NCBI RefSeq assembly: GCF_000384315.1
Contig: NZ_ARVW01000001.1
Location: 8,539,001 to 8,603,000 of the forward strand
Reading direction: 5' to 3'
Length of the DNA stretch: 64,000 bases
From: Amycolatopsis nigrescens CSC17Ta-90
Lineage (GTDB): Bacteria; Actinomycetota; Actinomycetes; Mycobacteriales; Pseudonocardiaceae
The translations under genes and the position numbers were made by a program. The stretch's first letter is position 1, and each line of letters opens with the position of its first letter. Below the pieces are notes generated by a model that saw only the letters and a program-made list of their open reading frames with translations, did no database searches and was not told the DNA's origin. Shown here piece by piece: positions 43,026 through 51,478 of this stretch.

Positions 43026-45120
43026 TGCGTCCGCAATGACCGGTTCACGTGAGGTCGAGAAGGCCGAGCCGATCCTCGATGGTGAACTCGTCGACGACAC
43101 GTTGCCGCAACCGCGTCCGCGGAGCTGGAGGCTACGGTTCGCGCGGTGGTGGCTGTACTCGCCACGTGTGCCGGTCTCGCTGAAGAGTCGTGCGCAGGCG
43201 TGGCAGCTCGTCAAGGATGCCGCGGTCGCGGTGCTGCGCTCTCCGTGGCGGTACCTCCGTGCGGTGGTGCGCGGGCTCGTGACGGCGGTGCGATGGTGGC
43301 GCGGTTGGGTGAAAGTGCGCGACTACCGCGAGGCGGCCGAGCAGTCGGAGAAGCTGGCGGACAAGTTCAGTGAGATTCGTGAGCTGACCTTGTTCCGCTG
43401 GCGCGTCACCGGTGCCGTCATCGGAGCTACCACCGTCGTGGGTGGACTGGCCGTGCTGGTCTACGGCTACCGTCCACTCTGGATCGCGGGGGGCGTGGTG
43501 TCGCTGGCGCTGGCCTTGCTCGGCAGGCGCAAGGACGGCAGCCCGGGCCGCAAGCCCGCACTGGCCGGGCCGCGCACACTCACCTGGACCATGGACCCGC
43601 AGATCTTGGTCGATGCCTTCCGGGACGCGAAGCTGATCGGCAAGGACGAGGCACTCCGGCTGGTCGAACGCGCGACTCGGGTCGGTGACGGGTGGGCGGT
43701 CACTGTCGATCTCCCGGCCACTCGCAAGGCGGCCGACGTGGTGAAGAACCGCGAGGCGCTCGCCTCAGCTCTGGCAGTCGACGAGCTTCAGTTGATCGTG
43801 GAGCGGGTGCGCGGCAACGGCGGTCACGCCGGCCGGGTGTCGATGTGGGTGGCCGACGAGGACCCGTACGCCTCACCACCGGTTCGGACACCTCTGCTCG
43901 GGGTGAGCCGGTGGGATGCGTGGCGGCCGGTGCCGTTCGGCCGTGACGCCCGCGACCGCCGGATCGACCTGCCGCTGGTGTGGACGTCGTTGCTCGTCGG
44001 TGCGATTCCGAGGCAGGGCAAGACTTTCGCCGCACGGTTGGCCGCCGCGGGTCTGATCCTGGACGCTCACGTTCGCCTGTACGTGGCGGACTTCAAGGCG
44101 GGTAAGGACTGGGACGCGGCCGAGCAGGTCGCCCACCGGTTCATGTCCGGCGACGAAACCGACCACGTGCTGACGCTCAAGGATTGGCTGGTCGAGCTGG
44201 TCGGCGAAGTGCAGGGCCGCTACCGGCGGATGCGGGACCTCGACGACCTGACCTGTCCGGAGTCGAAGGTCACGCCGGACATGTCGCGGGACCGGTCGCT
44301 GAACATGCCCATTACCGCGATCTTCGTCGACGAGGTACAGGTACCGCTCGAAGACCGCACACCCGTTGCTGTACAAGGAAAGAAGCTCACCGTGGGCGAG
44401 TACATCGGCGAGTTGCTCACCTGGTTGGCGAAGAAGGGACCGGCCGCCGGCATCGTGCTCGTTCTCGCCACCCAGCGGCCGGACTCGAAAACCATCCCCT
44501 CCGGCCTGCGCGCAGTCCTTGGCTCACGGTTCGCACTGCGAGTGATGGACTGGCGTGACAGCAACATCGTGCTCGGCGAGCAGATGAACACCCGCGGTTT
44601 CGACTCCAGCCGCCTGCTGCCTTCGCACAAGGGCGTCGGCATCCTGCGGCCGGACGGCGAGACCCATGACGCGCTGGCCACGACGGTTCGCACGTACTAC
44701 ATGCCCAATGAGGACTGGCAGACCATCTGCCAGCAAGGGCGGGCGCTCCGGGAGGCCGAGGGCACGTTGACCGGACATGCGGCCGGGCAGGACACGGCTC
44801 CGGTACTTGACCATGCCGCCGTGGCGAAGGCGATCGGCACCGGCCCGGCCGAGGTCACCGAGGCGGTCGAACTGCCGGAACCGCTGGCGTCCGTTGTGGA
44901 GTACCTCGGCGACGACGGCCGCGAGTTCGTGCCCACGGCCGAACTGGTCGAAGCACTCGATGTTGAGCCGACCGCGTTCGGGCGGCAGATGGGTGCGCTC
45001 GGCTGCCGGTCCGAGCGCGGCAGGCTCACCGCCGAGGACGGCACCACTCGGCAAGTCCGCGGCTATCTCGTCGCCGACATCCGCGCGGCGGTGCGCGAAG
45101 TGGCTGAAGGGAGATCCTGA
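43003..45120 (+). CDS. Second TraB/FtsK-like DNA translocase
   Basis: 705 residues from GTG 43003, preferred over ATG 42997 because GAGGAGGG then sits at the right distance. Two N-terminal membrane helices (VTGAVIGATTVVGGLAVLVY; WIAGGVVSLALALLG) are followed by Walker A VGAIPRQGKTFAAR (about residues 331-345) and Walker B ITAIFVDEVQVPL (about 437). It ends in a winged-helix-like part (LVEALDVEPTAFGRQMGALG). It is distant from the first TraB and should recognise a different DNA site. Immediately followed by the repeat cluster. Confidence 0.88.
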   Translation: MNSPVNGDASAMTGSREVEKAEPILDGELVDDTLPQPRPRSWRLRFARWWLYSPRVPVSLKSRAQAWQLVKDAAVAVLRSPWRYLRAVVRGLVTAVRWWRGWVKVRDYREAAEQSEKLADKFSEIRELTLFRWRVTGAVIGATTVVGGLAVLVYGYRPLWIAGGVVSLALALLGRRKDGSPGRKPALAGPRTLTWTMDPQILVDAFRDAKLIGKDEALRLVERATRVGDGWAVTVDLPATRKAADVVKNREALASALAVDELQLIVERVRGNGGHAGRVSMWVADEDPYASPPVRTPLLGVSRWDAWRPVPFGRDARDRRIDLPLVWTSLLVGAIPRQGKTFAARLAAAGLILDAHVRLYVADFKAGKDWDAAEQVAHRFMSGDETDHVLTLKDWLVELVGEVQGRYRRMRDLDDLTCPESKVTPDMSRDRSLNMPITAIFVDEVQVPLEDRTPVAVQGKKLTVGEYIGELLTWLAKKGPAAGIVLVLATQRPDSKTIPSGLRAVLGSRFALRVMDWRDSNIVLGEQMNTRGFDSSRLLPSHKGVGILRPDGETHDALATTVRTYYMPNEDWQTICQQGRALREAEGTLTGHAAGQDTAPVLDHAAVAKAIGTGPAEVTEAVELPEPLASVVEYLGDDGREFVPTAELVEALDVEPTAFGRQMGALGCRSERGRLTAEDGTTRQVRGYLVADIRAAVREVAEGRS

Positions 45121-45243
45121 ACCCGTCACAACCTGTCCCGCGGACCCGTCACGCTCGCTCGGCCGACGTGACGGGTTCGCGGCGCGCTGACCAGCGGAAA
45201 CAGTTCACGTGACGGTCGTGACGGGTTAGCGCGAACTCGTCAC
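45121..45243. repeat. Candidate second clt: repeated GTGACGGGT
   Basis: Exact copies lie on the plus strand at 45169-45177 and 45219-45227, and inverted (ACCCGTCAC) at 45121-45129 and 45144-45152. Near copies are at 45209-45215 (GTGACGG) and 45235-45243 (inverted, one change). The cluster fills the gap between the second traB stop and the convergent XRE gene. The dyads may also act as terminator or operator. Confidence 0.6.
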
Positions 45244-45566
45244 ATGGGCTCGCCGAGCGGCCAGGGAGCCATCGGATCGAGGTCACCGCCCGGCAGGCGT
45301 GCCGGGCGGCTGTCCGGCGGTTGATGGAACTCGACGTAGTGGCGGTAGGCGCGATGCAGCACGAAGCCGGGGTCCACGTCCAGCCCCACGCAGATCTCCA
45401 TGAGCCGGTGCACGGCAAGCGGCCGCGCACCGGTCTCGTAGCGGCAGTACGCCGAGTGCGACATGGTGCCGACCGCTCGGACCAGCTCCAGTTGCCGCAG
45501 GTTCGCGACGCCACGCCACAACCGAAGCTCGCCGCCCAGCGAAACGTAGAACGGGCGTTCGCTCAC
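45240..45566 (-). CDS. XRE-family regulator
   Basis: 108 residues from GTG 45566. HTH region GELRLWRGVANLRQLELVRA, then GTMSHSAYCRYETGARPLAV, HRLMEICVGLDVDPGFVL. It overlaps the upstream small gene by 4 bp and ends in the repeat cluster behind traB. Likely an element regulator. Confidence 0.75.
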   Translation of the reverse strand: MSERPFYVSLGGELRLWRGVANLRQLELVRAVGTMSHSAYCRYETGARPLAVHRLMEICVGLDVDPGFVLHRAYRHYVEFHQPPDSRPARLPGGDLDPMAPWPLGEPM

Positions 45567-45745
45567 GTGTCCCGCTCCATCTCCCCAGCACGCTCAATCA
45601 GCCGTTGCCCGAGCTCTTGGAGCTGCTCGCCGAGGCTCCGGAGCCTGGTGGCCTGCTGCTCGTGCGGGTAGAGGAAGTCCGTCTCCAGGTGCGCGAGCCG
45701 GACCTTGGTGAGCCAGACCTCCTGCAGCAACTCGGCGTCACTCAT
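45563..45745 (-). CDS. Small coiled-coil protein
   Basis: 60 residues from ATG 45745. Helical, leucine-rich (ELLQEVWLTKVRLAHLETDF; LRSLGEQLQELGQRLIERAG). It overlaps genes on both sides. No family recognised; it may partner the XRE protein. Confidence 0.6.
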   Translation of the reverse strand: MSDAELLQEVWLTKVRLAHLETDFLYPHEQQATRLRSLGEQLQELGQRLIERAGEMERDT

Positions 45746-46079
45746 CGCGCGATCCCGACTGCCGCGACAACAGAGCTTTGAGAGCCCTGGTCAGCTCCTC
45801 CATCGCGGCAACCAGCTCCTCAACGGTCACCAGCGGCACCGTCGCAGCCGATTCGATCGCCAGCGGTTCCGGTGCTGGCACGTTACGCAGGCAGGGCTCG
45901 CACGGCATCCCCGCGATCGATCCGAGGGTCTCCAGCTCGTTGATATCGAACTCGGCGCCGCAGGTCGCCCTCAGATGCTCGGCCACCGGCCCAGGTCCGA
46001 CTGGGAACAGGTGCGCCACCCTGCGAGCCTCGCCAACCGTGCCGCGCAGTGGCCGCGCGATGATCAACCGGGCGCTCAC
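45738..46079 (-). CDS. Hypothetical Cys-motif protein
   Basis: 113 residues from GTG 46079 (GGAGAAG upstream). It reads MSARLIIARPLRGTVGEARR, then VAHLFPVGPGPVAEHLRATC, GMPCEPCLRNVP with a C-x-x-C pair, and a helical tail (VEELVAAMEELTRALKALLS). Such proteins occur in regulator clusters of Pseudonocardiaceae mobile elements, but no function is known. The same frame stays open upstream to 46502, so a longer fused reading cannot be excluded. Confidence 0.5.
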   Translation of the reverse strand: MSARLIIARPLRGTVGEARRVAHLFPVGPGPVAEHLRATCGAEFDINELETLGSIAGMPCEPCLRNVPAPEPLAIESAATVPLVTVEELVAAMEELTRALKALLSRQSGSRDE

Positions 46080-46502
46080 CGGACTTCTCCGGTCGAGATG
46101 GCCCCGGCGGGCGCAAGTGGGCCGCCTGCGCCCGCCGGGGTTGATATCCGCTCGCGCCGTCCGGCCGCCGAGGAAGGCAACGACGGCGACTGCGCGATCG
46201 GAGTCCGAGCACACCGGAACAGCCGCCCGGCGCCTCCTGCGATGACTCGTCGGACGGGCGATGCTTCGCAGGTCGGCCAGGTGCGCACAGCAGTACGGGC
46301 ACCGGCCGCCCGGAGCCAGCAACGCCGGCCCGATCAGCACCACATGCCCGCACACCGACGCGTACCGGCCCTGCTTCTCATGCACCCCGCGGGCGAAGTT
46401 CTCATCGGTCACCGCGTGGTCGAGCCCGTCGACCACGCACCGGTACCACGCCACGTACGGCCCACCGGCCGCGAACCCCCGCCTCGACACGCCCACGATC
46501 AC
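46080..46502 (-). CDS. Hypothetical Cys-rich protein, frame uncertain
   Basis: From ATG 46502: MIVGVSRRGFAAGGPYVAWY, then DGLDHAVTDENFARGVHEKQ, VCGHVVLIGPALLAPGG and RCPYCCAHLADL (possible zinc knuckle). Beyond about 46290 a second frame ends at 46076 with a GTGA overlap onto the next gene, which is the usual junction. That suggests the real protein changes frame near the CPYCC segment, or that it is fused to the downstream module. Function unknown. Confidence 0.35.
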
Positions 46503-46649
46503 CCTTCTGCATGCAATACCGACCTGACCAGCCCTGACGAGCTGTGAAACACTGAAATTAGCTTTACATTCGGCATGATTTCAGCGACAGGCCGCGCGTG
46601 GGCCACGACTGGCCATGTAGAGGACATGGCGAACGGGGAGGACAAGGAC

Positions 46650-47825
46650 ATGACCACCGACGACACCGGCGCCCGCCCGGCGCGCACCGTGCTCGAACAG
46701 CGAATCTGGGACCGACGCGAGAGCCTCGAACGCTTCGCCGAGTTCGCCAACACCTACGCCCGCCAGCACGGCGAACCCGGCACCCTCAGCTACCGCCACC
46801 TCCGACGCCTCGTCGCCGGCCGCGGCGAAGGCGGCAAACCCCTCGGCCGCCCTCAGGCAGCGACCGCCCGCCTACTCGAACACATCTTCAGCACGTCCAT
46901 CGACGAGTTGCTCTCACCGCCGCCCGGGGTAGAGATCGACACGAGTAGCGACGACAAGCTCCGCGCGATGCTCCGTTCGTCAGCACGCGTTGATCAGTCA
47001 GTACTTGCACTACTACAAGACCAACTCACCGCGATCCGCCGTCTCGACCGCCAACTCGGCGCCGTCGTCACGCACGACGAAGTACTTACCAAGGCCACCC
47101 AAGTCAGCCGACTTATGACCCACAGCCTCGCGCCAGCTATCCGCGAGCAGCTAGCTGGCTTACTTTCCGAACTCTGCGCTCTCGCTGGCTGGCAAGCCCT
47201 TGATATGAGTGACATAACGACGTCATGGCAGCACTACGATCGCGGCCGCTTAATTGCTAGGGACGCTGGGAATCCAGCATTCGAATCCTACACGGCTGCA
47301 GGACAGGCCTTTGTCCTGCTCGACCTCCACGAAGCATCGTCTGCCGTCGAACTGCTCGCCGCAACTCGCCAACAAGCGAACGGCAAAGTCAATAGTTTTC
47401 TGCAGGCATGGCTTGCAGCCGCAGAAGGGGAAGCACTTGCAGCAAACAAACAGGGCTTACCCAGTTTAGATGCCTTCGACCATGCGTCGACCGTATTGCT
47501 CGATAAAGAATACCATACGGATGGCCCATACGTTGCCCTCGATTTCACTCATCTCGCAAGGTGGCGCGGGCACGCAATGGCAAGACTTGGACACCCAGAC
47601 GCAGTGAATGCCCTAACTTCGACCCTAAGTCAACTCGACACCACATTTATGCGCGCACGTACTGCACTCCAGATTGATCTAGCAATGGCACTCGGAGGAT
47701 CCGGCGAGTTCGCCATGTCGAAACTCTATATTGAACACGCAAAAGAGCTAGCGATCTCCATAGGATCAAAGCGCCAACGGAATCTAATTGGCCCACTTAT
47801 CAAGTATATTAAAACATCAAAGTAG
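46650..47825 (+). CDS. TPR-containing regulator upstream of SRA-KAP
   Basis: 391 residues from ATG 46650 (GGGGAGG eight bases upstream). The N-terminal part (VLEQRIWDRRESLERFAEFA; GTLSYRHLRRLVAGRGEGG) is a putative HTH. The rest is TPR-like (LSELCALAGWQALDMSDITT; AAGQAFVLLDLHEASSAVEL; ARTALQIDLAMALGGSGEFA). It parallels the protein at 39414-40532 segment by segment, so the two are paralogues. The C-terminal third is AT-rich. It ends 88 bp before the SRA-KAP gene. Confidence 0.72.
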   Translation: MTTDDTGARPARTVLEQRIWDRRESLERFAEFANTYARQHGEPGTLSYRHLRRLVAGRGEGGKPLGRPQAATARLLEHIFSTSIDELLSPPPGVEIDTSSDDKLRAMLRSSARVDQSVLALLQDQLTAIRRLDRQLGAVVTHDEVLTKATQVSRLMTHSLAPAIREQLAGLLSELCALAGWQALDMSDITTSWQHYDRGRLIARDAGNPAFESYTAAGQAFVLLDLHEASSAVELLAATRQQANGKVNSFLQAWLAAAEGEALAANKQGLPSLDAFDHASTVLLDKEYHTDGPYVALDFTHLARWRGHAMARLGHPDAVNALTSTLSQLDTTFMRARTALQIDLAMALGGSGEFAMSKLYIEHAKELAISIGSKRQRNLIGPLIKYIKTSK

Positions 47826-47899
47826 TGTTTCAAGCCCAGCACCCCTACGGCTCTACCCTCCACCGACGGGGCCGATTCCCAGGTCATCGACGCCTGGAA

Positions 47900-47905
47900 T
47901 ATACT
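47900..47905 (+). promoter_or_regulatory. Possible -10 box for a leaderless SRA-KAP message
   Basis: TATACT stands eight bases before GTG 47914, so transcription would start at or next to the start codon. No good ribosome site precedes the GTG. Leaderless messages are common in actinobacteria. A -35 is weak (TTCCCA at 47876). Confidence 0.4.
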
Positions 47906-47913
47906 CCAACACC

Positions 47914-49974
47914 GTGGCGGAAGAGCGGTTTTACGGCGAGATACCGGGCTACCCTGAAGGCAGCCATTTCCCAGACCGCCCTGCCCTCCAACGCTCACGG
48001 GTGCACCGCCCCGGCCAAGCCGGCATCTCAGGCGGGCAGGACGGGGCGGACTCCATCGTGGTCTCCGGCGGTTATGTCGACGACGAGGACAACGGCGACG
48101 AGATCATCTACACCGGTCAGGGAGGTCGAGACCCCGGCACGGGGCGCCAAATAGCGGATCAGGAATTGACCCGTGGGAACCTTGGCCTCGTTCGCAGCCG
48201 GCAAGACGGACGTCCCGTCCGAGTTGTTCGCGGGTCGAACGGCGACCCCAAATACTCGCCCGAGAGCGGCTACCGGTACGACGGCCTGTTCCGCGTAATC
48301 GATCATTGGCAGGAGGATGGCAAGGACGGGTTCACAGTTTGGCGGTTCCGGCTCGCCAAGACCGAGGACGAGGCATCGATCCCGACAGGCAGCGGTAGCG
48401 CGACGGCTTCCGTCCCTGCTCAACAAACTTCTGACAACGAAGACGCTGACGGTGAAGATTCTGAGTTCGTCGGGCTACCAGCCGAGCAGGAGCATTGGGC
48501 GAGCGACGCGCCGGCGGATAAGGACCTACTCAAGCGCGACGCCCTCGCATCGGTGATCGCAGCCAGGTTGCTCCGCTTCTCACACAACGAGCCTAACCTG
48601 TCCTTCTTGCTTCACGTGGACGGACCTTGGGGGTCGGGCAAAAGCACGTTGCTCCGATTTCTCGGCCATCATCTCAAGGATCACTACCTCGTCGTACCGT
48701 TCGATTCCTGGAAACATGCCAAGGTAGACCCGCCGTGGTGGGCGCTGCTCGTCACGTTGCGGCAGCACGTGTCACGAGCTTTGCCGTGGTGGAGCCGAGT
48801 CGGCCTGCGGATCGCGGATAGTTGGACGCGGGCGCGCCGGGGCAGCACGCCGTACCTGCTCACCGGGCTTGTACTGCTGGTAGCAGTACTCGGCCTGGTC
48901 CTCATCAATCCTGGTTGGGTGGGGCAGCTCAAGAACCTCACCACTGTGTTGAGCCTTTTCGGTTCTATAGCACTCGTAGTTCTGCTGATCAGCCGCTTCG
49001 TGTGGTGGGATTCCGCACGAGGCGCGCGGCGACTGGAGCAAGTGCACACCAACCCGATGCAAGAAGTCACGCAACACTTCAGCTGGCTGTTGGCGCGTGC
49101 ACCACGCCGGGTGGTCTTCTTCCTCGACGATTTGGACCGCTGCGGAGAGAAGTACGTCGTCGATCTTCTCGATGCGGTGCAGACCCTGGTCCGCGACGCT
49201 CCAGAACGGAAGGGCAAGACAGACAAGTCGGCGTATTTCATCGTCGCCGCGCACGGGAACTGGCTGCGACGAGCTTATGAGACCGTTCACCAGTCCTTTC
49301 AAGGCGCAGTCGATGAACCTGGGCGCAAGCTCGGTCATCTGTTCCTCGACAAGCTCTTCCAATTGACCATCCCGATGCCCACTCTCGGTACGGACACGAA
49401 GCAGCTTTACTTCGACCGCGTGCTCGGCATTCAAGGGTCTGATCAGGCGCTCGACGAGGAAGACAACGAACTTCTGGAACAGATCGAACGCAGTACCAGC
49501 GAGCGGGAGATCCTCGAAGCGCTTCAGGCCGCCACCGCGCAGCAACGGGAGAGGTCGGTTTCCCGGGCCGTCGAGAAGATGAGCGAGCCAACCATCGCTG
49601 AAGTCACTGAGCACGCCCTGCAGAAGTTCGCGCCGCTGCTCGATGGAAACCCGCGGAGCATGAAGCGGTTCGTCAACACCTACAGCGTCGTGCGCGCGGC
49701 GAGAACGTTGGAAGGGATCACCGTTGAAAGCGACGTGCTGGCCTTCTGGACCGTCCTCAGCATCCGCTGGCCGATCCTAACCGAGTACTTGGCCGCTAAC
49801 CTCAGTTCCCTGGTGGAGGGCACTTCGAAGGAGGTCAGGCTCGACTCGATGCCCGACTACTACGCGCCCCTCCTGGCTGACGTCGAACTGCGCCGCGTAC
49901 TGGCCAACGCTCCCGTGCGCTTCACACCTGACCTGATCCAGGCTTGTTGCGGCGCGCTCACCTATGGCAACTGA
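47914..49974 (+). CDS. SRA(YDG)-KAP NTPase fusion, putative defence protein
   Basis: 686 residues from GTG 47914. Residues about 6-148 form an SRA/YDG domain: FYGEIPGYPEGSHFPDRPAL, HRPGQAGISGG, SIVVSGGYVDDEDNGDEIIY, TGQGGRDPGTGRQIADQELT, RGNLGLVRS, PVRVVRG and GYRYDGLFRV. SRA domains flip and read 5-methyl- or hydroxymethylcytosine. After an acidic linker comes a KAP P-loop NTPase with Walker A GPWGSGKST (237-245), a two-helix membrane hairpin (about 313-332 and 343-361) inserted before Walker B VVFFLDDLDRC (about 400), and a helical C-terminus. KAP NTPases such as PifA mediate membrane-linked phage exclusion. The fusion predicts a modified-DNA sensor driving a membrane effector. No nuclease domain is visible. 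Confidence 0.88.
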   Translation: MAEERFYGEIPGYPEGSHFPDRPALQRSRVHRPGQAGISGGQDGADSIVVSGGYVDDEDNGDEIIYTGQGGRDPGTGRQIADQELTRGNLGLVRSRQDGRPVRVVRGSNGDPKYSPESGYRYDGLFRVIDHWQEDGKDGFTVWRFRLAKTEDEASIPTGSGSATASVPAQQTSDNEDADGEDSEFVGLPAEQEHWASDAPADKDLLKRDALASVIAARLLRFSHNEPNLSFLLHVDGPWGSGKSTLLRFLGHHLKDHYLVVPFDSWKHAKVDPPWWALLVTLRQHVSRALPWWSRVGLRIADSWTRARRGSTPYLLTGLVLLVAVLGLVLINPGWVGQLKNLTTVLSLFGSIALVVLLISRFVWWDSARGARRLEQVHTNPMQEVTQHFSWLLARAPRRVVFFLDDLDRCGEKYVVDLLDAVQTLVRDAPERKGKTDKSAYFIVAAHGNWLRRAYETVHQSFQGAVDEPGRKLGHLFLDKLFQLTIPMPTLGTDTKQLYFDRVLGIQGSDQALDEEDNELLEQIERSTSEREILEALQAATAQQRERSVSRAVEKMSEPTIAEVTEHALQKFAPLLDGNPRSMKRFVNTYSVVRAARTLEGITVESDVLAFWTVLSIRWPILTEYLAANLSSLVEGTSKEVRLDSMPDYYAPLLADVELRRVLANAPVRFTPDLIQACCGALTYGN

Positions 49975-49988
49975 TCGCGCCTGATTCT

Positions 49989-50447
49989 TCAACTCGATCG
50001 GGATCGACGCTCACGCCACAGCCGCGCGATCCCGTCCGCCGCAGTTTCGAAGTCCTCGTGCTCCCACACCCGCACGACGAGCCAGCCCGCGGCTGCCAGT
50101 TCGGCGTCGGTATCGCGATCGCGCCGCACAACTCCCTCCAGCTTGCGGCGCCACCACTCCCGATTGTTCTTCGGCGGATGAGCGTGCGCCGGGCACGAGT
50201 GCCAGAAGCAGCCGTCGACGAACACAGCTATGCCCGCTGCCGTGAGGAGAATGTCAGCGCGACGGCGTCTGTTCGTTCCGGGAGGGGAGGCGTCGACTAG
50301 GAACCTCAGCCCCCTGCGGTGCAGCGCTCTCCGCAACCTCAACTCCGGCTGCGTGTCCCGACGTCCGGTCCTGCGCATCACCCTCGCTGTCGCAGGAGAT
50401 GTCGCCTTCGGCGTCGGTCCCGGATCGATGTACTGGTAGGCACTCAT
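49989..50447 (-). CDS. vsr: Very-short-patch-repair (Vsr) type endonuclease
   Basis: 152 residues from ATG 50447. Vsr motifs are clear: MRRTGRRDTQPELRLRRALH, then LRFLVDASPPGTNRRRRADI with the metal aspartate, VFVDGCFWHSCPAHAHPPKN, NREWWRRKLEGVVRRDRDTD and WLVVRVWEHED. Vsr nicks next to the T of T:G mismatches produced by deamination of 5-methylcytosine. No cytosine methyltransferase is near, so it is not part of an ordinary restriction-modification set here. Convergent with SRA-KAP, stops 14 bp apart. Confidence 0.92.
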   Translation of the reverse strand: MSAYQYIDPGPTPKATSPATARVMRRTGRRDTQPELRLRRALHRRGLRFLVDASPPGTNRRRRADILLTAAGIAVFVDGCFWHSCPAHAHPPKNNREWWRRKLEGVVRRDRDTDAELAAAGWLVVRVWEHEDFETAADGIARLWRERRSRSS

Positions 50448-50703
50448 GCTCCCCCTCGAACGTCGCATCAGCTAAGGAGACCGCTACCTGAAGCCTTCAG
50501 CCGCTGATCACGAATAACAGAGCACCACGACAAGTACGATCATGATCTTCTCGAGGTATGGTGCATCCCGCATCGTGCGCGATGACGCGGCCAACTGGGA
50601 ACCAGGACTTCGACTTGCTCGGCCGGGAGCGGCCCGCGAACACGCCGTCCGCACGCGAGTCGCAGGTCGGCGAACCGCGGGCAGCGTCACCACCCGACAC
50701 GGC

Positions 50704-51261
50704 TCAGCGGGTCCGGTAGCGCGCGTAGATCAGCCCGCTGTCGAAGGCACGCTCCTCGACCAGTTCGAGATCGAGGCGCACGCCGTCGGGGAAGAATCGC
50801 TTGCCGCCGCCGACCACGCTCGTGGTGATGAACAGGTGGTACTCGTCCACCAGGCCGGCCGCGATCGCCTCGGCCGCGAGGTTCGGGCCATCGACGGTGA
50901 GGTCGTGATCAGCCTCGGCCTTGAGCTTGCGCACCGCGTCCGGGTCGAAGGTCCGCTCGATCCTGGTCTTCGCGCTGGACACCGACTCCAGCGTCGTGGA
51001 GTACACGATCTTCTCCGCGGCCTGCCAGTCGCGGGCGTACTGCAGGATGTGCGGCGGCTGGTCGGGCTCGGTATGCGCGGTCTCCCAGTAGACCATCGTC
51101 TCGTACATCCGCCGGCCGTAGAGGTACGTGCCGACTGGGCGGAAGAGGTCGTTGACGAAGGTGTGCACCTCCTGGTCGTCGGCCCCGACACCGAGGTCGC
51201 CCTCCGCCGCCTCGGCGTAGCCGTCGAGCGAGGTGATCATCGAGTAGATGAGCTTTGCCAT
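50704..51261 (-). CDS. Dihydrofolate-reductase/RibD-like family protein
   Basis: 185 residues from ATG 51261. The fold is recognised by KLIYSMITSLDGYAEAAEGD, GTYLYGRRMYETMVYWE, and DLTVDGPNLAAEAIAAGLVD with EYHLFITTSVVGGGKRFFPD. These small NADPH-dependent reductase-like proteins are common in actinomycetes and their substrates are usually unknown. Monocistronic, facing away from 51479. Confidence 0.88.
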   Translation of the reverse strand: MAKLIYSMITSLDGYAEAAEGDLGVGADDQEVHTFVNDLFRPVGTYLYGRRMYETMVYWETAHTEPDQPPHILQYARDWQAAEKIVYSTTLESVSSAKTRIERTFDPDAVRKLKAEADHDLTVDGPNLAAEAIAAGLVDEYHLFITTSVVGGGKRFFPDGVRLDLELVEERAFDSGLIYARYRTR

Positions 51262-51478
51262 GTCTCTCCTCCGGGTTCCAGCGCGGCGGGCTGCCAGCGG
51301 TCCTGCGGGTTTGACCTCCGCACGACCCGAAACTCATCGGTCGGCCAGTGGAGCAGTCCACGCGCCGCGATCGTCGATCGCCACCGCCTCGCGAGCTGAC
51401 CCCGCGCTGACGCCGGGACCAGTCCCGACGGGCCGTCGTACCGTGCTGCGGTGGTGACCAGGTGGGGAGGACAGCGAC

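Larger units (their letters stand above)
36292..50468. mobile_element. Second integrase-bearing element or remnant
   Basis: It begins with an integrase 86 bp right of attR and includes an XRE/HTH divergent pair, a WhiB-like gene, Spd-like membrane proteins, a second TraB-like pump with its own repeat cluster, and putative defence genes at both ends (AIPR; SRA-KAP and Vsr). No replication protein is recognised. I saw no third copy of the 43-bp att sequence, so the right border is only a guess at the end of the Vsr gene. It may be a decayed AICE or one using another att site. Confidence 0.55.

Noticed and set aside
49989..50447. Part of a standard restriction-modification system
   Set aside because: No methyltransferase or restriction enzyme gene lies nearby.
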